From Oxytricha trifallax (taxonomy: Eukaryota > Ciliophora > Spirotrichea > Sporadotrichida > Oxytrichidae): DNA of 64,000 nt. The stretch is from contig ARYC01003514.1 in NCBI GenBank assembly GCA_000711775.1, forward strand, positions 1 to 64,000, given 5' to 3'. Of the stretch, positions 45,201 to 57,779 are shown piece after piece. Below the pieces are notes generated by a model. That model made no database searches and was not told the DNA's origin. It saw only the letters and a program-made list of their open reading frames with translations. Each line of letters opens with the position of its first letter. Within the stretch, counting starts at the first letter, position 1. Made by a program: the position numbers and the translations under genes.

Positions 45201-47790
45201 TTGTAAAGAAATAGAAACACCACTCATTGTTGCATCTGTTTGTATCTCTCTATTCATCATTAAGTGTAAATTACAAAGGCGTCGTTCCATCAATATCTCT
45301 TCCCTAGATAGTTGTCTGCATTTCCATTGCAAATTGATTTGAACTGCTCCAATTCACTTCATATTCATATGTCACTCCACTCATTCTTATAAAGTCTTAC
45401 CCGGTATTGAACAAAAGAATTGTTGCGTTTGTCTGGTTAGTCTTCACAAATTATATCTTAGCCCAGAATGTAATTGTTAAAGCTCGATTAGCTTGCAAGT
45501 AATTATTAGCATCTCGTATAAAATAAGTGTCATAACTGATTTTCATGCACTAATTTGAGGCAGTATTCTATTGAAAGTTTATCATAGCCGCACAATCAAG
45601 CATATTATCAACTTCAAGTAAACTTTATGATGTTCCGTTGCAAAGTCTTGGAGAGTAGGGATCGAAATCCCAGAGGAAGCTTTTGCATCGGGATGGTGAG
45701 AAAGGATGATCATAGTAGTAATTCACTGTCTCATTTATCCAAGTTATATAAACCATGTTTATTCTGTTATACAAAATTGCATTTGTTTACTGCTTAATTT
45801 GGGAACTATAATATTATTCAGCCTATTGAAATTTCTTACAATGCAAATAACTGAAGCTGATTTAAAGTTGGACTATCATATATCACTGCGAAATCCTTCA
45901 TATAAATATTTCGATCTATTTTTGGAAATTTATTATTATCAAAATAGGCTCTTACTTGTCCAATGAGCCATATAAAATAGAACCGGTGTAAAAGAGGAGC
46001 AAACTCCTACTGCCCCACTTAAAACCTAAACAAATTAGGTATCTTTGGACGCACTTAGTCCATTGCCAACTGCGTTTCCATTAACAACCCCTACATGTAT
46101 GTAGTACCTACAGTTAAGTAAATGATTTTGTTATTTATTTACCATTAAGCTCCAATGACTTTGCTGCTGTAAAGTGTTTTAGTAGTGCCACATAGTAAAA
46201 CAGTCCCACTAGAGCTGGAAGTTGTATCCTACCTGCTACTTGTAAAAATAAACAAGGACGTGTTCGTCCTGACTACATCCTCAGTTGTCTGGTCTTGTTT
46301 ATGAGAGAACCAGAACACAACAGACAAGTAAGCGCAATTGTCTAATTCGTAGTGCTGGCCCAGATTCACTGTTGAAGATGAGGAGTCAACCTGAGTGAGA
46401 GCCATGTGGTCATCTAAATTATGTTAAAGAAAGCATGAATTCTTACTTCTGCAGGATATTCCATCAAAGTGATTTCCATTTATGCAAAATAAAAAGTGGC
46501 TTGATGCACTGTATGCTAAAGACATATTCAAACTAGTGTAGTAAGTAGAACAAGTTCCTCCTGAAGCTGTAGTAAGACACTAGAAGCTATTGAATTATAC
46601 AATACTACTCTAATAATTTGCTAGATTTCTGAAGATATAAGTGTTAGCTGGTGACCCACTCATTCTATAGTATTCCCTTAAAAATGGGTAGTAAGTTGGG
46701 GTAGAAATAAGTGATCTATAGTTTTTATGCATCATCTATCTGTGATTAGAAAGATCAAAACTACTGTCAAAATCAGTGTAGAGTTTTATCTCTTTCAAGT
46801 ACCCGATACACCCTTTCGTCCCAATTTTAATCTAACTACCAGGCTTAGCAGAATCTTAAGTAAAAGTGCCGTAAAGCACCCTGTTGAAATATATCTAATT
46901 TTCCAAGTTGTTATAGTAAAAATAGAAGTAGTTCCATCTATTTCTTACAGAAACTGATTTGGTTGCTAGATCTGTTTAATTCTTGTTAAGAAGTATGTTA
47001 TTTGTATTGTATACCTCCAAATAGCAAGAGTAGTCAACGAAATTATATGCATATGGAATCGTTTAGTCGAGAGTGTTGTCAAATATCAAATCAACTATTG
47101 TTTAATATTAAGGTTCTAATCCACCACAGTTCAAAAACTCTGCAAACAAGCAATATTAGCCAGTAGATGAAGTATTTCTGTTTTAAATTCCACTTGAGTA
47201 TGATGGATATGCACAAAACTCAACTATAAAAGGATCTGAAGATTATATGTTTATCTCTCTATTACTTTCACTACTCTATGTGGTGAAAGCTCTCAATGTT
47301 TCAGTTTCCTAAGCTACAAAAATATTGTTAAAAGCTTCTTAAACTTACTTTTTGCACTGCATGATGAACCCTATGTTTTATAGGTGCATATTCTGAAAGA
47401 ACTATCAGGATTACTAATCCAATTATAATTATTGTTACTGATTGCTTGCTGACCATAGTAATAAGGGCTTTTATCAACGAGTCTCTTTAAGTTGTAAATA
47501 TCTTTCTCTATTTTCCAGAAGCCGAAAAGATTTACTGCGTTAAACCAACTTAAGTCTCGATTTTGGAAATATAACAAATCATGAATTGGTCGCATTGGTG
47601 TCCAGAATCTTATCTTCTTCATGTAAATTGAAAATGTAGTGGTAGATATTTCGGGAACTGCCAGACACATTGCTGAAGCTGCAAGTGTTATAATTTAGAA
47701 CAGCTAACTGATAGACTTCTAATCATTAAAAAGTGGACTTGTCTATTCAGAGTGTAAATTCTTAAATTTCTAAGTGCTATTCACCATCAT
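39287..47790 (-). CDS. Large multi-intron secreted/surface protein with LamG-like modules
   Basis: Starts ATG 47790 (MMVNSTQKFKN), with hydrophobic leader ISQLFQIITLAASAMCLA; ends TGA 39287. The span of 8.5 kb less introns suggests roughly 2,600-2,700 residues. Repeated jelly-roll (laminin-G/concanavalin-like) signatures are seen: IKIGTKGCIGYLKEIKLYTDF, VRFFFKEIRIWNTAL, and TFSIYMKKIRFWTPMRPIHD, with W-x-Y/F strands and scattered Cys. At least eleven short introns (24-43 nt, GTAAG/GTAAA donors, TAG/CAG acceptors) fit, for example 47314-47348, 46972-47014, 46414-46446, 46108-46142, 45916-45955, 44571-44604, 41862-41896, 39945-39985 and 39540-39579. Exons checked by hand at both ends are free of TGA after splicing, so the gene may be intact. 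Exact module number and every splice site are not resolved. Confidence 0.72.
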
Positions 47791-48121
47791 CGTTGAAGAA
47801 GATACCATGAAGACACCCTGAAGATACAGTGAAGATACCTTAAGTGATGGCTACCGCAACAACTTGGAACACTGTGCGAGATAAGAATTGAATTGGAGAA
47901 ATAATTAAAAATAATTGTATGAAATGATTTCATGTTTAATTAATTACAAGTTTAAGTTAATAGGTATATTTAATCACGATATTTAATAAATAAGTCAGTT
48001 AACTATATAGGGATAAAATTTGATCTGATCATTTTTCTAATTAGTGGCTGTTATATATTAATAAGATTAGTTTTGAATTTTTATTTTGCATTTTCCCCAT
48101 TTTGAATGTATTTTATTAATA
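47668..48121. repeat. Right TIR of element B with gene start and ATCTTC repeats
   Basis: Pairs with 38818-39272. It holds the first ~41 codons and the 5' leader of the large gene. Tandem TGAAGATAC units (about 47797-47845) lie just upstream of the ATG, a possible promoter or leader element shared with the weaker ATCTTC series of element A. Confidence 0.93.
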
Positions 48122-48555
48122 ATGACATTAGCATAATCTATTATACTTAAAAATGAAAATTGCTATGAAATAGTTGAGAGATTTAAATAAGCAACAAATC
48201 ATTATTTAATAATTCATTTCTCTTTTGAAATATATAAATATAATATGCTATTTTGAATAATTTAATGTAACTATATCTTTTTAAAAAAACTAATGATCAA
48301 TATAAATAATTACAAATAATTTTTAATGATTATACAAATTTATTCTATCAATGTTAAATTACGTTTATTCATGTTTTTAATATTCTTATGTTATAAATTA
48401 TTTTCTTTATAGTTTAATTATTTTTTTTTAGAAAAAAAATTAATATAGATCTTAGTAGTATAATAATAATTTTAATGGAGAAAGTATATAATTTTCAATA
48501 AATTTAAAATACTCTCTTTTTCAATAATTAAAATATTAATTTTTATATAAGGATA
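48122..48555. other. AT-rich gap after element B
   Basis: No gene or repeat supported. Confidence 0.4.
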
Positions 48556-48560
48556 GGTAC

Positions 48561-49360
48561 AAGATGAAGCAAAAATAAAAGAATTTACGAATTCACCCAA
48601 GAGAAGAATTTAAAATAAATTTTCATTAAATATCCAACATTTTGTTTTGCTAGTTGGTCTTTTTAATTGATTTTGATTGTCTTATCTTCATTCTACTAGT
48701 TAACCTCATTTACTTAATTAATCGAGTTTATGATTTATTATTCATATAAACCTTGGGCCTTTTTTCTTTACCTTTGTCCATGTATAAGTATTTTACTATC
48801 TTATACCAAAATTCTGTAATTCCCTCCATTATTGTGGGAATTATAGGTTGGTTAGTGTTAGTATAACTTATCTTTTAAATCCTTTATTTCACCAATCTTT
48901 TATTTAAAAAATTTAGCTAACTCTATCACTACCTCTATTTTTTCCTTAATTAACATTTTGGCTTATAATTACACTTCCTTTTCAATCATCTCAATCTTGA
49001 CTCATATTTCATCCATCCTCTAATTTGAATATACGAATATTTCAATTTTAATTTAAATATTTCTTAACTTACCTTGCTTTTTGTTATCTTATGTGCTATA
49101 TACTCAAATTTTCTTGACTATCTTTAAGTGTTGAATATTTGGATTCTAGTTCTCCTATTGTTTCATTATACAAAGCCATGTCTGCATGTAGCCACTCTGG
49201 ATCTTGTAATATAACTCAATCAAACTTTGTTTATTTTAACATATTCAGTAAATCTTGTTAAATGTCCTGGCTCGTTGATTAAATTCCAGTTTTTCATGGA
49301 TGAGTGTTCTGTTCAAAACATTTGTGAATATTACAAAATTGCACATTTTTTTTAAAGCTG
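48561..49360 (-). pseudogene. Coiled-coil-like charged protein, probable decayed gene
   Basis: Minus-strand exon at about 49080-49220 reads WLHADMALYNETIGELESKY then TLKDSQENLSIQHIRQQKA, followed by a GTAAG...ATTAG intron (about 49023-49076). Downstream an open frame of about 150 codons contains IEMIEKEVQLQAKMLIKEKI, EIKDLKDKLYQ and NQVNEVNQQNEDKTIKINQ, ending near 48490-48560. Charged heptad-like sequence suggests a coiled coil. A TGA just after the intron, and frame changes upstream, argue that it is broken or that the splice site is misplaced. No family recognised. Confidence 0.4.
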
Positions 49361-49570
49361 TTCCTCATTAAATAATGGTTATTAAAGTATTCAACAATTT
49401 TTTAATTGAAGATCTATTTATTATCTTTTAAAATTTATTTTACTTGATAAAACTGACATATAATTTGTTATTTTTCCAATTTCATTTTAAAAGATGTAAA
49501 TCATTTTATTGCATTAGTTAATTGGGGACGATAGATACTATCAATACTAACTAAACAAAACACTTGTACC

Positions 49571-50835
49571 ATGAACCAAACTCTTGAATAGTGCTAAAGG
49601 ATAACACAACATCACCACAATAAACTTAGCTACAAACAAGTACTAATCGACAATAAATAGGTCGAAGATTAATACAGAGATTTAAGCAATTTTGCTCAAC
49701 ACTACCTAGCTAAAACAACTAAACAAGACCTCAACCATGACTCAGATTCAGATTGGATCTCTGATGACGAAGAAGTTGAGGATGAAGACGAGGAAGAAGC
49801 CTACTTAGCCTTCGAGAGAGAACAACTCATAAACGAGAAAAGATACTATAGAAATCTCAAGCTGTCCCAAAAGAAGAATGCTTCAAAACACATCACCCGG
49901 AGACCCCTAAACCAAAACCCCATATTGGACACCAGAGTTAAACACTAACACAACAATGGTCCATACGTAATAGAGTAAGCAACGATAACCCCAAAAACCT
50001 AACCATAACAGTACAAACCATTCTTTTCAACTCTAACAAGGTTAATCTTCGCATAATTGACTAGGAAGACGACCAAAAACCATAGAATCAAACATAGCCT
50101 ATAGTACCAAACTACCTAACAAAGATATTAGAGGAATCACTCCATCTGACTTCTAAGATATGCGAAGAATCACCCAAAATTCACAACTAGGAAATAGCAT
50201 AGTTACTAAATAGCAACATCGAAAAGAGGGTACTAAATAAGGAGTAAAATGATGCGAGAATTCCCAACAGAACAGAAACTGCTCAGAATCTGATCCAAGA
50301 TTCAATAGAAGATATAACTTACATACACATACTTATGTACTAGGGGATTAAACCAGACATTTTACTAGAAACCAATAGAGTCCAATAAATTCTTACATCA
50401 AGCAACATGTTCCAAATTATGCAACAAGACATAAGATACAAACTCTTATAAAGACTCATTGACTCCAAGAAAGCAAGAGAGGACCACGGTTTGAATAGTG
50501 AGAGATCCAAATCTTTAACTAACTCAGCTCCATATATTAAGGAGAGCTATAAATAAGAAGCATCTAAGAGAGAGTACTTCTCACGAACGAAAAACCACAA
50601 AGTTCCTTAGAAATTTCCACGTTGGTCTATCTCTTCCAATTATTAAGCAGCCCTCCTTTCAAGTCAAGGTTAGACAGAGAAAGGAAAACAGAAAGAAAAA
50701 GAAATGGATCCAGAAGATGACAGAGAAGAAAAAAATTAAGAAGAATTTTTAGTGAATTAGTTAATGCTCAAATTGACTATGACACTTGAACTTATAAAAG
50801 GGCTAGTCCCTTACATATATTAGACATATTATTGA
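49571..50835 (+). pseudogene. Acidic/low-complexity protein gene of unknown function, one frameshift
   Basis: ATG 49571 (MNQTLEQCQRITQHHHNKL) opens a GC-richer coding region. It has an acidic stretch SDSDWISDDEEVEDEDEEEA (about 49745-49805), then FEREQLINEKRYYRNLKLSQ. Near 49870 the frame moves by one base and continues with THHPETPKPKPHIGH, IIDQEDDQKPQNQTQPIV, SSNMFQIMQQDIRYKLLQRL and a basic/acidic tail EKGKQKEKEMDPEDDREEK, ending TGA 50833. About 420 codons. It resembles a structural ORF of a mobile element or a nuclear protein but matches no family I can name. No in-frame TGA within either part. Confidence 0.55.
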
Positions 50836-50866
50836 TCGGGGTCCCCAGAGACCTCAATGTGATCAC

Positions 50867-50890
50867 ATTATTATTATTATTATTATTATT
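50867..50890. repeat. (ATT)8 microsatellite downstream of the acidic ORF
   Basis: Eight ATT units begin 32 bp after the stop of the 49571-50835 gene. Simple-repeat tails of this kind can end LINE-type elements, but no reverse transcriptase is present. Confidence 0.85.
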
Positions 50891-51548
50891 AATTAATTGG
50901 GGATTTTATCAGTTAATTTATTTATAAAAGCAAAAACTTTTGATACAAAATGACTTTTATAAAATATTTCTGTTATGAATAATAAATGCTTATAAATTTC
51001 ACAACTAATAATTCAATTACAATGATAAAGTTATCTTTTAACTGTTATAATCAGTCACTAATAATCTAATAAGTAAGACCTGTAATTATTCCGATGATAA
51101 AGTAATATTATTGGAAGTTAGTTCTAATGATGAAAATAACTCAATTGAAAAATATAAAATATTAGTTAGATTATTTTATAAATAAAAATTATATTGAAGT
51201 AGAAACGGCCATTTTGATAAATGCAAGGAATTTCAGCAAAATTTAACTTCTTAGTTGATAAAACAATCACTTTATAATTTTCAGTAAAAATATATATATT
51301 TATTAATTATATCATTAATAATTCAAAGCACTTTGAAATTCTTATTATATATAACCTTAAATTAGATATCAATAGAGGTGATGAAACAACATTAATTCTT
51401 CAGGTAAAATTAATCAAGTAGTAGGAACAGCAGAGTTTAACGTGTTATTTGGTTATTTCTCTTATTATTTAACTGTGAATTTATCAACTATTTACTGATT
51501 TTTTAAAGCTTGCAACAAATTGCAATAATTTTTATAAATTAGTGAAAA
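50891..51548. other. AT-rich gap, no gene seen
   Basis: No conserved motif or coding pattern on either strand. Confidence 0.4.
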
Positions 51549-52086
51549 TAGCATAATTATAGGTGAATTAATTAATCTAATCAACTTTGCACATGTTTGA
51601 TTTTAATATTAAAATAAATATATATTTTTAGGTACTCTACCGCAGATTTTAATGTATAAACCTGTTTTGCGTAGAGTACCTTAATTATATTAATTTAAAA
51701 AAATAAATAAATTAAAAAAAAGCATTACTTTTTACAGAAAATGCATGAAATTAAAATGTGATATATAAAACAAAAACAAAAATAATAATTTATATAAAAA
51801 CGTAAAATCTTTTGAAATAAAGCTACTGTATTTAGTATCAAGTTGCTATATTTATTTTATAAAAATATTTAATTATTTTTTTCATGCATTTTCTGTAAAA
51901 AGTAATGCTTTATTTTATTTTAATTTATTTATTTTTTTAAATTAATATAATTAAGGTACTCTACCGCAAAATAGGTTTATGCATAAAAATGTGTGGTAGA
52001 GTACCTAAAAATATATATTTACTTTAATATTAAATTCAAACTTGAACAAAGTTGATTAGATTAATTTATTCACCTATAATTATGCT
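51549..52086. mobile_element. 538-bp foldback element with nested GGTACTCTACCGC palindromes
   Basis: Arms 51549-51750 and 51880-52086 are complementary with small differences, flanking a 129-bp AT-rich loop. Each arm contains its own internal imperfect hairpin, GGTACTCTACCGCA...TGCGTAGAGTACC (51645-51702) and its counterpart at about 51955-52005. Inner ends carry AAAGCATTACTTTTTACAG and complement. No ORF. MITE/foldback type. Confidence 0.92.
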
Positions 52087-52704
52087 AAATGGTGTATAGA
52101 ATTTAAAGATTAAAATCAGTTAGATACTTAATTTTTAAGTCAAAATTTATTGACAATCAATTGATTCTATATATAACTTAGGCAGAATATATTTAATCAC
52201 AAGCTGTTTTACATAATCATTTTCGTTTCAAATTTCAATAAATAAGTTAAATTTTAAAATAAAACATAAACTGCAAGAAAAATAATTTTATAAATGGAAA
52301 TAAAAAACATACTTTTTAAACAAAATCGCTTTCAATAGAACTAATTATAGAAAAATCAAAAAACAATTTCTCTAACTTGATATGTAAATCATCATTACCA
52401 TATGAAGAATTTAATTAGAGTTGCTTAAAATTATACTAATTTCTCAAAATACACAGCAAGCATCAAATTTCAAATCAGATTGAATAACACATTTAATCTT
52501 AAATATACGGGATAATAATATTCAATTATTGAATATTATTAAATAATTATCCATTAATATACAAAAACACTAATTGTAATAATCTAAAAATAATTTTCAT
52601 AAATTATGTTATTTATTATGTACCAAAATTTAGAAAAATAATAATCAACTACAGGTCCATATTTAATGTATAGCTAAAATATTTATATACTAATTTACAT
52701 TCAT

Positions 52705-53044
52705 TCCCTCTTTCAGGTGCCTGGTAAAATTTTTAAAGTAGCTTCCTCTGCTAAAGTTAATCGAAACTATCAAATTCGTACTTGGTACAGTTTGCATAAG
52801 TCTATCTAGATTTAATCAAAGTCTACCTGGTTTTAGAAGGATGTTCTTTATTGGCACTTAAAGTTGGTTCTATCCACAAATTTAGATTCAAGAAGCAAAA
52901 AATAGCACCCAAAAAGTCTAAAAGGATTTATAGCTAATTCTATATAGATTTTGCCCTTCCTGAGCCTGACAAAAAGTAAAAAATGGAGGAGGGACAGCAG
53001 CTGTAGCTGGATGTAAAAATTCTAACAGGCACCTGAAAGAGGGA
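52705..53044. mobile_element. 340-bp element with ~30-bp TIRs containing a coding-like interior
   Basis: Left TCCCTCTTTCAGGTGCCTG (52705-52723) pairs with right CAGGCACCTGAAAGAGGGA (53026-53044). The match extends loosely another 12 bp inward. The interior is GC-richer than the flanks and free of TGA on the plus strand for over 110 codons (GKIFKVASSAKVNRNYQIRT, STWFQKDVLYWHLKL, KSKKWRRDSSCSW). No domain recognised. It may be a non-autonomous element that captured coding DNA, or a transposase remnant. Confidence 0.7.
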
Positions 53045-53929
53045 TTACCAACTAAATTAACTAAAATGGCATTATAAACTGCCAAAATAAAAACTAATTA
53101 TTTAAAAATAGCATCATTAGTGTTAACAGAATGTTTTTTAAATAAAATTTTTGTAACATGAATAATACAGATAAAATTATTAATCATTGATTTGAAAAAA
53201 TAAAATTGTGAATAACTTTGTTAAAGAGATAAACAAATTATTAATTTTCAGTTTTCTATTGAATAATTATATATGGAAATTAATAGGAATTTTTAATTTA
53301 TAGATTTAGCTTATTATTAGATGAATAATTCTAGTTATTGCTGCTTCATATATTTATAATAAAAACTCTCTCGAAAATTAAATATTCAAATAGATAAATA
53401 CATGAGTTATTGGTAGTTTAATAAAGATTAATAATTTAATTATTTTCACAATCATGAACTCTTGATGGTGGGAAACTAGTATGAAAGAGGGGATTATTTA
53501 ATTTGTATTTTAAAAAAAAATAATTCAATTATTGCTCTTGAATTTTTTTTCGATCTCATATCTTCATTTTGAATAAGTTATAGATAACTGGAATTAAATT
53601 GGTTTATTACCGTAAGAGTGAATAAGATTTGGGATTATGTAAAAATGTAAGAGTATATATGCACAATTTTATTCACAACAAATCCTATAAGCGTTTATTA
53701 ATGATATAGATCAATGACATAAAAACTATTTACTATTAACTTATATGTTATTACAAATACAAAAGAAAATTATTTATAAGAAATGAAACTAAATCATTTA
53801 TTACCAATTCATCAATAAATATTAATTTTCAATAAAAGTGATAAATTATCTTAATTATAATATTTTCATTGTAAAGAAAAATTAATTTAATAAAAAAAGG
53901 CAAAAAGTTAATTTTTAAAGAAAAGAGCA
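53045..53929. other. AT-rich gap, no gene seen
   Basis: Contains poly-A runs and short AT repeats only. Confidence 0.4.
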
Positions 53930-54919
53930 TTTACATCAGCCATAGATTTTACTGTGATTGGGAACACTTTATAGACTTGTCAGTCAGTGATACTTCAAGA
54001 TTCATTCAAGCTGAAGCATTCTCAATCGTAGTTTCACCCTTGAATTCATCATACTTCTGTATAAACTTCACTTCAAGTGTATTTGCTCATTCAAATATCG
54101 AAGCATTAGAGAAATACTTTGCGATAGTTGTTTTACACAGAATAAGCTGCAATTTTTATTTTCTTAAATTATCTAGATGTTATAAGGGGGGGCTAATTTA
54201 TCTAAAAATTATAAATGAATCCTTATAAATACTGAAGTTCCAGCTACTAATTATACGCGTTTGTTGAAATATATTGTTATTTGGGTGAACAATTTGTACA
54301 GGATTGACTAAATAACCTAGTCATGAGATATTCCTGACACTCTAATTGCAGAGATCAGAATAAAAAATTTATCTCTTGACATTATGCACATTATTAATAT
54401 ATATACTCCTCTTGAAAGTAAATAGATACAGCATTTATCGTAACTTTTACAGTGAGCAGAGAATTTTCTTTTAGTAAATATAATATTGACTCTACTAAGG
54501 ACATTTTAAATATCTAATCCTAGCTACTTAGTTACTCCAGCAGAAACAACTTTCTGGGATGTCAATGCATTGTCTGCTCATACTATTCTTTTAAGAAACG
54601 TTCATTTTTAGTAATGAGATAAGAACATTCAAATGCATTTAATCTTGTCCTTGTGGGAAAAATAACTCCCCGTATTACTTATTGTTGGCTTGATTAACCT
54701 TCGAAAAATTGTATATCGCCAGTTGTTATTTATCAAAGGCAGTTTCCCATCAGTAGGATAGAGTGATGTTCATAAGTATAATGAAGTGAGCCATTTTTTG
54801 CTGAACTTCATCTTGGCAGAATTACTGAACTCAATTATTTTGCGTGAAGAGATAAATACTTACCATTGATCCATTTATTGCTATGATGAAGCTCCTATCA
54901 AAAGCAGGACTTTGACCAT
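53930..54919 (-). pseudogene. Decayed minus-strand gene with leader peptide and intron
   Basis: ATG 54919 reads MVKVLLLIGASSQQQMDQ, a short hydrophobic leader. An intron at 54825-54863 (GTAAG donor, TTCAG acceptor) follows, then FCQDEVQQKMAHFIILMN. Further open pieces include FDKQQLAIYNFSKVNQ, ALTSQKVVSAGVTKQLGLDI and EVKFIQKYDEFKGETTIENA, in different frames separated by TGA or shifts. The plus-strand ORF over 53977-54228 is probably a shadow. No family recognised; overall a pseudogene or a set of scrambled segments. Confidence 0.4.
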
Positions 54920-54964
54920 CTTATTTCTTCTAAGGGCTTAATTACCATTATCTTATTTTTATTA

Positions 54965-57770
54965 TATTAAAATTTGTTTTTATTATGAAAGTATTATATT
55001 TCTTATTAAAGGTTTTATAAAATATATTTGGTATACTTCCATTCAAGGTTATAGCACAATGAATTCTTATTTCATTATTATAAATTTGTTGAATGAAATT
55101 ATTGTAGTTTTAGCATGCTTGTAAAATTATATAATTTATTTTAACAATTTTATATAAAACTTAATTTTTTATTTTATTATAATTTAGATTTAAAATATGA
55201 GAAAAAGGAAGCAAAGATAATATGTATATTAATTGTATTATCTAATGACAGGATACATAGAAGATATATTATAAGTTATAATGCAAAAATTAGATTTTTC
55301 ACTTTTTGATATTTTTAAAATTCTCCTAGATATTTATTAAAATGTCAAAAATTGTTTTTAATAATAATCAATTAGCTTATAATTTCCATAATTCCCAATC
55401 AGCCATTATAAATAACATGTTTTTTTCCAATTAATTCTAGATAAGGATTTTTAAAACAAAATTATCGATCATTATAATTAAAATGGTAAATAGTACTTTT
55501 TTAATTTTATAAATGATGGATATATTGTTATATGCAGATGAAAATTTTAAGGAGTATTAAAAATTTGTCGATCCATATAACTTAAGTTTTTTAGTCATGA
55601 TTAAATTTGTGTAACTCAATTATATCATTACATAATAATTATGACCTTTATAATAAATACAATTAGAAAATAAAAAAAACTTTATAAAAATCAAAATAAT
55701 TCTATTTTGGCATGATGACAAAATAATTAAAAAGATAATATAGTATCTTATGAATTTTGACTTAATACTATTTAGAATAAAAAAACTAAGTTTGTAATGT
55801 TTAAATATTAAAATTAAAATTGAATATTCATTAATATACCAACTCGATAGAGTTGTTGTGGAAATCTGTGTAAGAATAAAAAATTTAAGCAAATTTTTAC
55901 AATAAATTTACAGATATATATTATAAATGAATTAATTAATATTTTATCCTGAACTACTAAACATTGTTTATGTTAAAGTTATAAAAATTATTAATAAAAA
56001 TAATTGCAAATTCATAGACCAGTGGATCAATAATTTTAATTGTTTAGCATCTGTAAAAATAAGATTTATCTTAAAAATCCCCAAAAATTTAGTTAGATTA
56101 ATAGAAAGTTCAGAACATATTGATTTATATGAATTGATAAGAAAGCTCATTAAAACTTTAAAGACTATTTACATAATAATATTTATGTTCTCTGAATCTA
56201 ATCATTTTTCAATTAAAACTAAAATTGTTCGACAAATATTGTTTTAAAATTTATTTGTTAATTATCAATTATAAATTAATAAACTTATTTTCACTTGATT
56301 TCAAAAAATATATCTTATAAAAATGCATCAATTAAAATATATATTATTTCAGGCAAATACAGTAAAATTATATAGTTTTAATGTTTAATGAATTTATGAT
56401 GATTTTTTGTATTTTATTATAGAATTAATGGTTTGATTTTCACATAAAAGTTATTAATCTAATTAGTATAAATGATTTAAATAAAGAAGTTATCAAGTAT
56501 ATTTTTTGTTTTATCAACAAACAATATATATGAAGACTTGAGATTTATCATCAAATTTATATTTTTCATTATAATAAGTAAAGTTACTAAATACTAAGTC
56601 AATACACCATCTCCTTTGTAAATTTATGACCAATATAATAATTTGGAAGATATGATTAATTTTATACAATAAATTAATCTATAAATTAAAATAAAATAAG
56701 AACTGCAGTTTAAACCTTGGAAATAGTAACTAAAAGTTTCTAAAAAACAACAAAAGTTTAACTGATTAGATATTTAATATAATTTTATAAGTTCTTTAAT
56801 TTCTTTGATAAATAAATAGTTTATGGTTATTGTGAACTATGCTTTGTTTGGATTTCTTATTATAAACTATTTTTAATTTATATTATAGTATAATTGATAA
56901 ATATTAAAGATTATCAATTTAATATTCATTCAATATTAATTACTTAAATTAAAAATACAATTATTATTTTACGACAAACTTAATGAATTTGAAAAATTTA
57001 ATATTATTTTTTGCATATAAACAACTAAAGAAATATATAAATAAACAATTTTGTCATAAATGAGTTCAATATGTAGTGTTCATAAAAATATTAGAAAAAA
57101 TAAAGTTTTGAATTATTTAAATTTTTAAAAATCAAAAGTATTGAAGAAACAAATGATTTAAATAAAAATATAAAAATAAATGTAAGTAAATTGAAAAATA
57201 AAAAACTAAGAATGTAATTTAAAGATTTTAAATAATAAGAAATAACAATATTAATAATAAGATTGAATAAAATTAAAAAACATATCATAGATTTCTCTAA
57301 TAATAATATTTCTATAATACCTATTTCAATTCAGTATGTCGTAACATTGTCATTCATTACAAAATTAAAAATAAAATTAAAAGAAATTTCAATTCACTCA
57401 AATAAAGCTATTAATGACTATTACTTTAAATTGGTTTTCAATTTTAAGAAATTAATATTCTTAGAAATTACCATATCTAGTTTATTTATCTAACTATCAT
57501 AAAATATACCATATTTATACTTATCTTATTTTTTTAAAAAACATACAGTAATTATTTTAGCTATTAAAGATGAATATAATGATAATTTAACCATATTAGA
57601 ATCTCATGGAGTAAATGACAAAAAACATTTTGATCAAATGTAAGTCCAGAATATAACAATTAGAGTATTTTATATCTATAGGGTTTCTAAATGATTGATT
57701 CAATCAAATTTAATTGTAATTCTTCTTTTTTTTATTATATATCCCTATCTTTTTTTCATGCTATTCCTAT
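54965..57770. other. Long AT-rich region, no gene supported
   Basis: Short ORFs here are rich in Phe, Leu, Ile, Lys and Asn, as expected from chance translation of AT-rich DNA. No repeat or motif worth calling. Confidence 0.5.
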
Positions 57771-57779
57771 TTTACTTAT

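Larger units (their letters stand above)
38818..48121. mobile_element. Element B: 9.3-kb TIR-bounded cassette carrying one large gene
   Basis: Two ~455-bp terminal inverted repeats (38818-39272 and 47668-48121), nearly identical, bound a single long minus-strand gene. The gene's start codon and leader-peptide codons lie in the right TIR, and its stop (39287) is 15 bp from the left TIR, so the gene fills the interior. The left TIR therefore also contains a mirror copy of the gene's first exon on the plus strand. TIR sequence is related to element A. No transposase, integrase or polymerase motif was seen. This is likely a germline-limited gene cassette family moved in trans or copied by recombination. 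Confidence 0.85.

Noticed and set aside
57091..57493. ORFs MICFLILFN (minus) and MNKIKKHII (plus)
   Set aside because: Composition is only Ile, Leu, Phe, Asn and Lys, as expected from random AT-rich sequence; no Gln-coded stops or motif.
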